Shown here one piece after another: positions 45,148 through 52,748 of a DNA stretch of 52,748 nt (position 1 is its first letter; each line of letters begins with the position of its first letter). The notes beneath the pieces are model-generated. The model had not been told where the DNA came from, did no database searches, and saw only the letters and a program-made list of their open reading frames with translations. A program made the position numbers and the translations under genes. This DNA comes from DASPOF01 sp035626155. GTDB lineage: Bacteria > Desulfobacterota > Binatia > Binatales > Binataceae. The DNA lies in contig DASPOF010000067.1 of the NCBI GenBank assembly GCA_035626155.1, positions 1 to 52,748 of the forward strand, in the 5' to 3' direction.

Positions 45148-46902
45148 CTATCCTTTTCGGAACTGTAATATAGTACCGCCCATCACGAGTTGGTCGCGAT
45201 CCTTCAACTTGTAGAGCTGATCGCGACCGAGCCGCCCGCGTCCCACGATGTAGGTCCCGTTGAGGCTCCCCAGGTCGCGGATGAAATAATCGGCGCCGCG
45301 CCGGATGATCTCTGCGTGCTTGCGCGAGACCCGCTCGGCGCCTTGCTTGAGCGCCTTGAGATCGATGTCGAGGTCGTCCTCCGAATTCTCGGACCGTCCG
45401 ATCACCATCCGATCGCAATCCAGCCCGAACTCCACGCTCTCGGCGCGTGCTATCAGCCGCGCCGGCGTGACGGCCGGTTCGCTGCTCTCGGTCCGATCTG
45501 GAAAAAGGGCGGGCTTCGATGGGGCCCGGGATTTCGGGGCGGTCGGCGATGACGCGGCGGCGCGGGGATTGGTTCGTGCGGATGAGCGTCCTGAGGTCGA
45601 TGAGGGCGAGGCGGCGCGCTCGAACCCGGCACCGGGGCGCTTGAGTTCCTGGGTCTTTGCCGTGGACGAAACCGATGGTTCCTCGGCCATGGGCGGCAGA
45701 ATCGACGAGGCGATGCGCGACTTGAGTCCGCGCTCGATCAGCGCACGAGCCTTACCGGTCAGTTCGATTGCCTTGCGGACTTGCACCGACGTCCTGCTCG
45801 GCGGTAACGTTCCGCCCCCATCCGAGAGCGCGGGCTTGTTCAGGACGACGGTCGGCATCTGCGAAAGCCCTCGCGGCGCATCGGAGATGCGGGGGGCCGA
45901 GGCAAGCTTGCGCGGCGTCGGCGATGACGGGCGCGCGCCCGCTTCGGCGGGCGTCGCGCGCGGCGCGGCGAGCAGCGATCCCGCCGCCGAGAGTGCCGAG
46001 CCTACCGGCTGGTCGAGCACCACCGTATCGATCGTGCCTAACGACCGACCGCTTCCGGCTCCCGATCTGGCGCGCTCGCCCGATGCCTCCGGCGGTGGTT
46101 CCGGCAACGCGCGCAACATCTCGCGCGCCGATGCGAAGCGCTTGGTCAAATCGTGCTCGAGCGCGCGATCCACGGCGCGCGCGGTCTCGACGGAAACCTC
46201 GGGTGCAAGGTCGCGCACCGGCGGAAAGCTGAACGGAGGCTCCAGGCGCGGGTCGCGGCCGGTCAGCAAATGATGGATCGTCGCGGCGAGCGCGTAGAGG
46301 TCCGACCGCGGTTCGACCTTGCCCACGTACTGCTCGGGCGGCGCATATCCGGGCGATCCGATTTGAGTCGCGCGGCCGCTGCGCGGAAGAAAACGCGCGA
46401 TCCCGAAATCCACCAGCATCGCGCGCCCGTCCTTGTCGATCATGACGTTGCCGGGTTTGAAGTCGCGGTAGATGATGGGCGGACTCTGCCCGTGCAGGAA
46501 GTCGAGCACTTCGAGAAGCTGCCGCATCCAGCGAACAACCTGGTTCTCGGGTACTCTGCCGCCGGGCGGAAGTGATTCCAGCACGCGATCGAGGTCGCCG
46601 CCGGCGACGAACTCCATCACGAGGTAATGACGCCCCTTCTCGGCAAAGTGATCGATGAGGGTCGGGATGCCCGGATGGGAGAGGCGCGCGAGCACCGTCG
46701 CCTCGCGCGTGAAGTCCTCGATCGCCTTTTTCTCGGCAACTCCCTCGCCGAGCACCATCTCCTTGACGGCGACCGGGCGGTTGGCAAGGCGCGTGTCGTT
46801 GGAAAGATAAACCCGGCCCATGCCGCCGACGCCGAGGACCTTCTTCACGCGGTAGCGCCCGTCGAGAAGATGGCCCTCCGCCAGCGGTTCACCCGGATTC
46901 AT
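45148..46902 (-). CDS. Ser/Thr protein kinase with C-terminal FHA domain
   Basis: A 584-residue cytoplasmic kinase. Kinase domain 15-265: LGVGGMGRVYL, Lys47, YRDFKP (Asp147) and DFG (165-167), with TLL/SPGYAPPEQY activation segment. No membrane helix. A 215-residue disordered linker contains three T-x-x-L sites: Thr293 and Thr351 (both T-V-V-L) and Thr417 (TAKTQEL). The FHA domain (about 488-584) is canonical: VIGRSENSEDD, RVSRKHAEI and SLNGTYIV. I infer linker autophosphorylation at these threonines and capture by its own or a partner FHA domain. The next gene starts 6 nt later. Confidence 0.92.
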   Translation of the reverse strand: MNPGEPLAEGHLLDGRYRVKKVLGVGGMGRVYLSNDTRLANRPVAVKEMVLGEGVAEKKAIEDFTREATVLARLSHPGIPTLIDHFAEKGRHYLVMEFVAGGDLDRVLESLPPGGRVPENQVVRWMRQLLEVLDFLHGQSPPIIYRDFKPGNVMIDKDGRAMLVDFGIARFLPRSGRATQIGSPGYAPPEQYVGKVEPRSDLYALAATIHHLLTGRDPRLEPPFSFPPVRDLAPEVSVETARAVDRALEHDLTKRFASAREMLRALPEPPPEASGERARSGAGSGRSLGTIDTVVLDQPVGSALSAAGSLLAAPRATPAEAGARPSSPTPRKLASAPRISDAPRGLSQMPTVVLNKPALSDGGGTLPPSRTSVQVRKAIELTGKARALIERGLKSRIASSILPPMAEEPSVSSTAKTQELKRPGAGFERAASPSSTSGRSSARTNPRAAASSPTAPKSRAPSKPALFPDRTESSEPAVTPARLIARAESVEFGLDCDRMVIGRSENSEDDLDIDLKALKQGAERVSRKHAEIIRRGADYFIRDLGSLNGTYIVGRGRLGRDQLYKLKDRDQLVMGGTILQFRKG

Positions 46903-46996
46903 GGCGCGATTCAGATTCCCGCCTCACTGCGCGGGCATGGCGCGTCAATGCGCGGGCACGGATGGATCGTGTGCGCCGCCCGACGGAGCGAAGCGC

Positions 46997-47632
46997 TCAG
47001 GAAATCGGCTCGACTACCAGCTTGAGGAACGTTTTGCCGACGATGACCTCGTCGCCGCTCTTGACCTCGACCGGACTCCCGGGCTGAAGCCGCGGCTGGC
47101 GATTCACATAGGTTCCGTTGAGGCTGCCGATGTCCTCGATCGTGATCTTGCCGCCCTCGATTCGCACCAGCGCGTGCTTGCGCGAGATCCTGGCCTCGGT
47201 ATCGTCGAGCTCGAGGTCCACCTCGGGAAATGATCCCGTTTCGGGGTCCCAGCGTCCGATGACGTTGTTGCCCTCCTCGAGCGGGAACTCCTGTCCCTTG
47301 CGGCCGCCGCGCACGACTTGCAGCTTGGCTTTGAACGCGGGTGCGGCAGCAGCCGCGGGCGCCGGCGCAGCGGCGGGGGCCGGTGGCGGCGCAGCGGGCG
47401 CGGCCTCGGGCTTGATCTCGCCGGTGGCCGCCTCCGAAGGTTTCGCTTCGGCGGCAGGCTGCTCGGCGGCGGGCGCTTCGGCTGCTGGAGCGGCGGGCGC
47501 TTCGGCCTTGGTCTCCGCCGCAGCGGCCGGGGCAGGGGCCTCGGCGGCGGCCGCAGCCAGCTTCGCGCCGCATCCGTCGCAATAATCAAGCCCGTCCATG
47601 TTTTCGTAACCGCATTCGCTGCACTTGATCAT
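46997..47632 (-). CDS. Zinc-ribbon FHA adaptor protein
   Basis: A 211-residue protein: N-terminal zinc ribbon (Cys4, 7, 18, 21), a 75-residue Ala/Pro/Glu linker, and an FHA domain (about 102-208) with VIGRWDPETG, RISRKHALV and SLNGTYVN. The zinc ribbon has the same spacing as that of the PP2C fusion protein encoded in the same operon. I infer an adaptor that reads phosphothreonine and tethers partners. It lies 69 nt after the VWA gene and 94 nt before the FHA kinase gene. Confidence 0.9.
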   Translation of the reverse strand: MIKCSECGYENMDGLDYCDGCGAKLAAAAAEAPAPAAAAETKAEAPAAPAAEAPAAEQPAAEAKPSEAATGEIKPEAAPAAPPPAPAAAPAPAAAAAPAFKAKLQVVRGGRKGQEFPLEEGNNVIGRWDPETGSFPEVDLELDDTEARISRKHALVRIEGGKITIEDIGSLNGTYVNRQPRLQPGSPVEVKSGDEVIVGKTFLKLVVEPIS

Positions 47633-47701
47633 TTTTGTCTGTCCCTCACTCGCCGGGTGCGACCGTAATGGCCACCGAACGATCCTCTGAATCGGGCCGC
47701 C

Positions 47702-49000
47702 TCACTCCTCGGGTTTCTGCAATTCTTTCAGTGCATCGGCATCGAGCATCTGGGTCTTGCGCACCATCGCCTGCGCCTGAAGCAATTGGGTCTTGGCCGC
47801 TTTGGTCTGAAGCGTCTGGGTCTTTCGTACCTGATCGAGCAGTCCGGCCAGCGCCTGGGTCTTCTTGACGTTGCCCATCCGCTGCGTGCCCTGGATCGCA
47901 TTGCCCAGCAGCCGGGTTGCGCGATCGACGTTGCCCGCCTTGAGTTCCTCTTCGGCGCGCGCTTGCAGCTTCGCGATCGAAACCTGATCGACCAGGTTCA
48001 TCACCCGTCCGTTGCGTTTGCTGGTGAGCGTGCGATCGAGCGTGTATTCGACCGCGAGGTCGGCGCTGGCGGACGATTCGCCGGCGCCCGGCAGCTCGTA
48101 ATGGAGAGTGCTCTGGAGCACGCGGACGGCGCCCGGTTTGCGCGGAGGCATAACGAGGGTGAGCAGGACCGAACCGGGGACGCCCGCCTCGAGGTCGCCG
48201 ATATCGTAACTGACCTTGCGATCTTCGCCGACCAGCGGGGAGCCCATCGGATAGATCTCCGGCGAGGCGCGGAACGACTCGCGCACCTGCACGCCCTGCG
48301 AGAACGTCACATCGATGCGTCCGTTGCGGACCGTGATCGCGCGCAGCCCCTGCAACTCATCTTCGAAGATATTGGGAATCTCGGCGGGGTCGCCGATGAA
48401 GTGATACTTGCCGTTGGAATCCTGCGCGAGGCGCTGGAGGAGCTTCTCGTTGAACTCAACCCCGACGCCCATCGTGGAGAACGACACCTGGTCGCGGTTC
48501 TGCTGGACGAGATCGATGCAGGCGGTTTCCTCGTAGGTCTGTCCGTCGGTGAGCACGAGCACGCGATTGAGCCGGTCGGCGCTGAGGTTCTTCTTGACCT
48601 CCTCAATCGCGGCGCGCATCCCGAGCGCCATCTGCGTGCCGCCGCCGATCTCGAGCAGATCGATATCATCGATCGCGCGGCGCACCAGGCTGCGGTCGTG
48701 CGCCTGCTCGGCGGTCGCGATCACTTTCGCCTGGTCCGCGAATGCAACCAGCGAGACCTTGTCCTCGGGCGCGAGGTTGTCGGCGAGAAACTTGACCGCC
48801 TCGACGACGAACTCAAGGCGGCGCTCGTCGTACATCGACCCGGAGCGATCGATCACGACGCCGAGGTTGAGCGGGACTCGTCCGCCGCCGCCCTTGCCGC
48901 GCGCGACCGCCTCGAGCAGGACGTATAATACGAAATTTTCCGCGCTGGAGAGGACGTATTCGCTGCTTCCGAGCGCCTCGAAATTAACCGGCTCTGCCAT
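47702..49000 (-). CDS. Von Willebrand A protein with C-terminal T-Q-x-[L/M] repeats
   Basis: A 432-residue protein, first in the operon. Residues 40-230 form a VWA domain with intact MIDAS: DRSGS (51-55), a GGGTQMALG loop and LVLTDGQTY. Next is a beta-rich region (to about 330), then a helical segment (LVDQVSIAKLQARAEEELKA). The final 60 residues contain five T-Q-x-[L/M] units: Thr372, 381, 394, 404 and 416, four preceded by Lys. This is a plausible phosphothreonine platform for the FHA proteins of the operon. No signal peptide is seen, so it is probably cytoplasmic. Confidence 0.9.
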   Translation of the reverse strand: MAEPVNFEALGSSEYVLSSAENFVLYVLLEAVARGKGGGGRVPLNLGVVIDRSGSMYDERRLEFVVEAVKFLADNLAPEDKVSLVAFADQAKVIATAEQAHDRSLVRRAIDDIDLLEIGGGTQMALGMRAAIEEVKKNLSADRLNRVLVLTDGQTYEETACIDLVQQNRDQVSFSTMGVGVEFNEKLLQRLAQDSNGKYHFIGDPAEIPNIFEDELQGLRAITVRNGRIDVTFSQGVQVRESFRASPEIYPMGSPLVGEDRKVSYDIGDLEAGVPGSVLLTLVMPPRKPGAVRVLQSTLHYELPGAGESSASADLAVEYTLDRTLTSKRNGRVMNLVDQVSIAKLQARAEEELKAGNVDRATRLLGNAIQGTQRMGNVKKTQALAGLLDQVRKTQTLQTKAAKTQLLQAQAMVRKTQMLDADALKELQKPEE

Positions 49001-49021
49001 CTGGCAAATCTCCCGGTCTCA

Positions 49022-49051
49022 ATTGTAAGTGCAACATTTGGGCCTTGGCAA
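49022..49051 (-). promoter_or_regulatory. Putative promoter of the VWA-FHA-kinase operon
   Basis: Minus strand: TTGCCA (49046-49051), 18-nt spacer, TACAAT (49022-49027). Transcription would begin near 49015, with CGGGAG before the ATG as ribosome site. The rest of the divergent 49001-49189 gap has only weak candidate boxes for the plus-strand gene (e.g. TTGACT at 49077). Confidence 0.5.
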
Positions 49052-49189
49052 CCAATCAGACAGAATACGAAACCATTTGACTTTGCGCCACTACCCCGTT
49101 TATGCCGGTTTGGGGCCGGTGGACTGTTGGGCTATGCTTTGGGGTTGGACCTGGTTTCCGACGGGTGCCAGGAGGAGCTTTAGACCGCG

Positions 49190-50359
49190 ATGAGTCTTCG
49201 AGCAAAATGCGCAATCGCTGGCTTGGGCCAGACCCGGATGGGCCGGAATTTCGACCATCACAACGCGATCGGGTTCGCGATCGAGGCGGTCGACCTGGCG
49301 CTCAAGGACGCGGGGCTGGAGCGATCCGAACTCGACGGCCTGCTGGTGAATCCCGGCGTTAGCTGGTCGGAAAACACGATGGCGTCGTTCACGCTGCAGC
49401 AGGCGATGGGACTTACCAATCTGCGCCTGACTGCAACGATGGGTCTCGGCGGCGCGACCGCCTCCGCGATGATTATGCACGCGGTGCAGTCGATCGACGC
49501 GGGGATGGCTGACGCGGTGGCGTGCGTGTTCGCCGACGCTCCCCTCAAGCCGCCTTCGCCGGACAAGGCCAAGGGCGGCGGCTCCGGCGCGGCATACGGC
49601 TTCGGCCGCGGGCTGGACGCATCGTACGGCCAGTTCGGCGTCAATGCTCAGTATGCATTCGTTGCGCGCCGCCACATGCACCTCTACGGCACCACTAACG
49701 ACGATCTGGGCGCGGTCGCGGTTTCGCAGCGCGCATGGGCGAATATGAACCCGGCCGCGCAGTTCTTCGACGTGCCGATGACGATGGAGGATTATCGCGC
49801 GTCGCGCTGGATCGTCGAGCCGTTCCATCTTTTCGACTGCTGCCTGGTCTCCAACGGCGGCCTCGCCGTGATTGTGACTTCGGCCGAGCGCGCAAAGAGC
49901 CTCAAGCATCGGCCCGTCTATGTTCTCGGGATGGGCCAGGGACATCCGGGCGGCGATCCGATGGAGACGCTCGTATCCGGCGCTCCGCTCGCCAAGGCGA
50001 CCGCGTTCAAGATGGCCGGAATCGAGCTCGGCGACATCAATTTCGCCGAACTCTACGATTGCTACACTTTCACCGTGCTCATCACGCTCGAGGACTACGG
50101 CTTCTGCAAGAAGGGCGAGGGCGGACCGTTCGTGGCCGCCGGCAGCATCCGCCCCGGCGGCGCGCTGCCGGTCAATACCGGAGGCGGCCAGTTAAGCTCC
50201 TTTTACATGTGGGGGATGACTCCGGTTGCCGAGGGGGTGGTCCAGATGCGCGGTGAGGCGGGCAGGCGGCAAGTGCCCCGCCATGACATCGGACTGGTCT
50301 CCGGCAACGGCGGCATCCTCTCGACCCACGGAACGCTGGTGCTGGGAGCCAACCCCTGA
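49190..50359 (+). CDS. Thiolase-superfamily protein lacking the nucleophilic cysteine
   Basis: A 389-residue protein of the SCP-x/lipid-transfer thiolase subgroup. The fold is clear from AIAGLGQTRMGRN, the ARRHMHLYGTTNDDLGAVAV segment, FAELYDCYTFTVLITLEDYG and GGGQLSSFYMWG. At the place of the catalytic Cys the sequence reads TMGLGGATAS, so it is probably not a classical thiolase. Such proteins, paired with a DUF35 partner as here (63 nt downstream), include retro-aldolases of the Ltp2 type in steroid side-chain degradation. That function is inference. GGAGGAG lies 12 nt upstream of ATG 49190. Confidence 0.85.
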   Translation: MSLRAKCAIAGLGQTRMGRNFDHHNAIGFAIEAVDLALKDAGLERSELDGLLVNPGVSWSENTMASFTLQQAMGLTNLRLTATMGLGGATASAMIMHAVQSIDAGMADAVACVFADAPLKPPSPDKAKGGGSGAAYGFGRGLDASYGQFGVNAQYAFVARRHMHLYGTTNDDLGAVAVSQRAWANMNPAAQFFDVPMTMEDYRASRWIVEPFHLFDCCLVSNGGLAVIVTSAERAKSLKHRPVYVLGMGQGHPGGDPMETLVSGAPLAKATAFKMAGIELGDINFAELYDCYTFTVLITLEDYGFCKKGEGGPFVAAGSIRPGGALPVNTGGGQLSSFYMWGMTPVAEGVVQMRGEAGRRQVPRHDIGLVSGNGGILSTHGTLVLGANP

Positions 50360-50422
50360 TTGAGTTCCGCGCCAATCCCAATCCTGCGGCGCCAGAAACC
50401 TGAAAGTGAGCTTGCGATCACG

Positions 50423-50842
50423 ATGGCCTCAGTAAGCAAACCGATTCCAACCATCACGCCCGAGATGGCGCCATTCTACGAGGGCGCGCGCAACGGCCGT
50501 CTGATGGTGCAGAAATGCGAGGGCTGCGGGGCGCTGCGCTTTCCCGCCTATGAACTGTGTTCGCGCTGCCTCTCGACGCGCTCCAGTTGGGTGCCAGCAA
50601 GCGGCCGCGGAGAGGTATATAGTTTCAATATCATGCACCAGGTCTATCACCCCGGCTTCGCCGCTGAAGTTCCGTATGCGGTGGTGGTGGTGAAATTGGA
50701 GGAGGGACCGAAGATCGTCTCGAACCTCGCCGGAATCAAGCCGCACGACATCAAGTGCGGGATGCCGGTCGAGGTATTCTTCGAGAAGCTCAGCGACGAA
50801 GTGACGCTCCCGAAGTTCCGCCCGCGCGCCGCCGGCCGCTGA
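50423..50842 (+). CDS. Zinc-ribbon OB-fold protein (DUF35) partner of the thiolase-like protein
   Basis: A 139-residue DUF35 protein. An N-terminal helix (ITPEMAPFYEGARNGRLMVQ) is followed by a zinc ribbon (CEGCGALRFPAYELCSRC) and an OB fold (GRGEVYSFNIMHQVYHP). The frame is open from 50360, but ATG at 50423 gives the normal N-terminus. DUF35 proteins bind acyl-CoA and pair with thiolase-like proteins; the preceding gene is that partner. Confidence 0.9.
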   Translation: MASVSKPIPTITPEMAPFYEGARNGRLMVQKCEGCGALRFPAYELCSRCLSTRSSWVPASGRGEVYSFNIMHQVYHPGFAAEVPYAVVVVKLEEGPKIVSNLAGIKPHDIKCGMPVEVFFEKLSDEVTLPKFRPRAAGR

Positions 50843-50885
50843 GACTTCCGTCACGGATCGCGCGCGAAATCAACGAGCATCAACC

Positions 50886-52031
50886 ATGGCGCCATCACCC
50901 GACCCAAAGTATCTCGAGCGTCTCATCGCGAGTTCGCCCGACATAATTATCGCGGTCGATCGCGAGGGCATCGTAGTCTATTACAACGACGGAGCGCGCC
51001 GGAACCTCGGTTACGCTCCATGGGAAATCATCGGAAAGAACTGCACGCTCATCTATGGCTCGATCGACGAGGCGCGCCGCCTGATGAAGGCGATGCGCGA
51101 GTCGCCGGATCACGGCCGCATCGAGAGTTTCGAAACCGTCTTCTTCAATAAGAGCGGCAACCCGATTCCGGTCGCCGTCTCGGGCTCGCTGATTTACGAC
51201 GAACAGGGCAACGAGGTCGGGTCCATCGGCTTCGCGCGCGACATCCGCGGGATGCGCCAGCGCGAACAGCTTGCCACCGCCGGCGAGATCGCGGTCAGCC
51301 TCGCCCACGAGGTCAATAATCCGCTCGAATCGATCACCAATAACCTCGACCTGCTGTCGCGAGCGCTGGAATCTCGTCTGAGCGACGCCGAGAAGGTGGT
51401 GGTGGATGAACGGCTCGACTCCATCCGCACCAGCATCGAGCGCGTCCAGGCGATCGTGCGCCGCCTCGATGAGATGGCGCGCAAGGGCGTGTACGAGACC
51501 CGCGATTACATGGAAGGCAGGCGGATGGCCGACCTGGCGCCGCGCCCGGCCGGCCAGATGCAAGCCGGCGCGCCCGACGTCGTCGGCGCCGCTCAGGAAT
51601 GGCCGCTGACCGGGATGGCGATCCTGGTAGTCGATGACGATCCTTCAGTGGTCAACTCGATGGCGGACTTGCTGCGCGCCGAACGATGCGTCGTCCACTG
51701 CGCGTTGCGGCCCTCGAGCGCGCTCGGAATTCTCCGCAACGTGAAGATCGATGCGGTAATCTCGGACGTCGTGATGCCGGAGATGGACGGGTACGACTTC
51801 TATCTGCGGCTCAAGGAAGAGATGCCGGACCTGCCGGTCATCCTGATGACGGCCTACTACTACGACAAGAACCACATCATAAAGCGGGCCCGCCTGCGCG
51901 GACTCGAGGGCGCGCTGTTCAAGAAGCCGATCAATCCGTCAAAGCTCCGCACGGTGCTGGTCGAGGCTCGCCGCAAGATGCAGGCGGCGAAGGCCGCGGC
52001 CCGTCCGACGACGCCCGCGACCTCGATTTAG
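50886..52031 (+). CDS. PAS-HisKA-receiver protein lacking an ATPase domain
   Basis: A 381-residue signalling protein. PAS domain 8-125, HisKA-like dimerisation helix with phosphoacceptor His141 (SLAHEVNNPLESI), then a short linker (205-243) straight into a receiver domain (245-370) with Asp251/252, Asp294 (ISDVVMPEMDG), and Lys347. A normal hybrid kinase has about 110 residues of HATPase between these; none is seen. It may act as a phosphotransfer scaffold, or be phosphorylated in trans. No kinase or regulator gene is adjacent. Confidence 0.88.
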   Translation: MAPSPDPKYLERLIASSPDIIIAVDREGIVVYYNDGARRNLGYAPWEIIGKNCTLIYGSIDEARRLMKAMRESPDHGRIESFETVFFNKSGNPIPVAVSGSLIYDEQGNEVGSIGFARDIRGMRQREQLATAGEIAVSLAHEVNNPLESITNNLDLLSRALESRLSDAEKVVVDERLDSIRTSIERVQAIVRRLDEMARKGVYETRDYMEGRRMADLAPRPAGQMQAGAPDVVGAAQEWPLTGMAILVVDDDPSVVNSMADLLRAERCVVHCALRPSSALGILRNVKIDAVISDVVMPEMDGYDFYLRLKEEMPDLPVILMTAYYYDKNHIIKRARLRGLEGALFKKPINPSKLRTVLVEARRKMQAAKAAARPTTPATSI

Positions 52032-52081
52032 GCTCGCGGCGCCGGCCGCAATTTCGCGCGCTCCACGGGTGCCGCGCGTTC

Positions 52082-52748
52082 CTAGTGAGTCAGCGCGATC
52101 CCGAACGGACCGCTCGACGGGTTTGCCGGCTTCTCGTCCGCGAAATCCTTCACGTAGCAGATTGTTTGCGTCGTTCCTCCGCACACCGCGTTGAACTGGT
52201 ATTGCGCTACCGTTCCGTCGCCCTGATCGGCGGTGTACGCGTATACGTTCTGCGGATCCACTGCCAGTTCGGTCGGCTCGTTGATACCGAGCACATTGTT
52301 GGAGGAAAGCAGCGCAGTGCCTGACAGAATAAATGACGAGACCGACCCGTTGGTGGGACTACTCAGACTCTGGTTTGCGGTCACGACAATCGTATTGGAC
52401 GCGACCGACGCCCAGGAAGCTCCGAACGGCTGCGGGTCGGCAGCCGCGGCACTCGTCAGATACTGAAGATAGGGAGTGGTCGAATTGATTTGAAACAGGG
52501 ATAGATCCACCGAGCTCTCATCGCCGACGACCATGTTCGCTCCGTTCGGTGAGAGCACAGGCAGCCCCGGCGTCCCGCCGAAAGTACCCTCGCTGAGGAC
52601 CGGGGAGCCGGTCGAATTCGTCAGCGCTCCCGTGCTGGTGTTGACCGAAAGCGCGTAAATCACGCCCTGCGCGTAATCCGACATGAAGATAATGGTTCCG
52701 GCCGAGTTGATCGCCAGGCCGAAAGGACCCACCATGCCGGCGCCCGAG
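52082..52748 (-). CDS. Beta-propeller (lactonase/YncE-like) protein, 5' truncated by the edge
   Basis: The 3' end of a gene running off the right edge; the frame remains open to 52748, so the methionine at 52735 is not likely to be the start. About 220 residues are visible. Repeating blades with the pattern G-P-F-G-[LI]-A-[IL], Y-A-[LY] and V-D-P-Q-N-V-Y-A-Y (e.g. ELAVDPQNVYAYTADQGDGT) fit a seven-bladed propeller of the lactonase or surface-antigen type. The Ser/Thr/Asn-rich composition suggests an exported protein, but the signal peptide lies outside the window. Function unknown. Confidence 0.75.
   Translation of the reverse strand, partial: SGAGMVGPFGLAINSAGTIIFMSDYAQGVIYALSVNTSTGALTNSTGSPVLSEGTFGGTPGLPVLSPNGANMVVGDESSVDLSLFQINSTTPYLQYLTSAAAADPQPFGASWASVASNTIVVTANQSLSSPTNGSVSSFILSGTALLSSNNVLGINEPTELAVDPQNVYAYTADQGDGTVAQYQFNAVCGGTTQTICYVKDFADEKPANPSSGPFGIALTH

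Noticed and set aside
49075..49130. Plus-strand promoter before the thiolase-like gene
   Set aside because: Several weak box pairs fit (TTGACT at 49077; TTGGGG near 49111), but none stands out enough to annotate.

Overview
The window is about 52.7 kb of GC-rich, gene-dense bacterial chromosome (AT-rich stretches are mostly short intergenic patches). Gene content points to a free-living, Gram-negative-type heterotroph: a lipoprotein, AddAB repair, a sigma-54 activator, assimilatory sulfate reduction, selenocysteine decoding, and several membrane glycosyltransferases. The mix of SelB/SelD, archaeal-type class I aldolase, thiolase-like/DUF35 pair and Ser/Thr kinase-FHA genes would suit a deltaproteobacteria-like soil lineage such as Candidatus Binatota, Myxococcota or Acidobacteria. 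That placement is inference; no rRNA is present. I see no tRNA, IS element, prophage or CRISPR array.

Layout. 1-4.5 kb (minus): DUF2089 and a beta-repeat DUF4097-like protein, then agmatine-to-putrescine genes aguB-aguA. 4.6-7.6 kb (plus): SRP RNA, dnaX, ybaB and recR in the classic order. 7.7-11.1 kb: an Rrf2 regulator divergent from a siroheme sulfite/nitrite reductase and an Fe-S APS reductase. 11.2-24.6 kb (minus): small membrane protein, receiver protein and sigma-54 activator, a PTPS-III-like pterin enzyme, a cyclotransferase-like protein, addB-addA, DUF2231 protein and a GT-C type membrane protein. 24.7-31.8 kb (plus): ABC permease/ATPase/accessory domain genes, an epoxide-hydrolase-fold protein, selB, selD (with an in-frame UGA read as selenocysteine) and an ICMT-family methyltransferase. 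31.9-34.7 kb: cold-shock protein, a GT-C glycosyltransferase and two small minus-strand genes. 34.8-49.0 kb (minus): one long co-directional run. 49.2-52.0 kb (plus): thiolase-like protein, DUF35 partner and a PAS-HisKA-receiver protein. A beta-propeller gene runs off the right edge.

The most interesting region is 49.0 to 38.9 kb. A promoter-like element precedes, in order, a von Willebrand A protein with five C-terminal T-Q-x-[L/M] repeats, a zinc-ribbon/FHA adaptor, a Ser/Thr kinase with its own FHA domain, a zinc-ribbon/pseudokinase/PP2C fusion, a transmembrane kinase with a duplicated outer domain, a membrane-anchored FHA protein and a lipoprotein. The T-x-x-L motifs recur in linkers of both kinases and of the phosphatase. 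They have the form an FHA domain recognises when the threonine is phosphorylated. I infer a self-contained phosphothreonine switch: kinases write, the PP2C erases and three FHA domains read. It leads, with a 7-nt gap, into fructose-1,6-bisphosphatase, followed by glucokinase, class I aldolase and an enoyl-CoA hydratase homologue. That suggests, but does not prove, a link between this signalling and sugar-phosphate flux.
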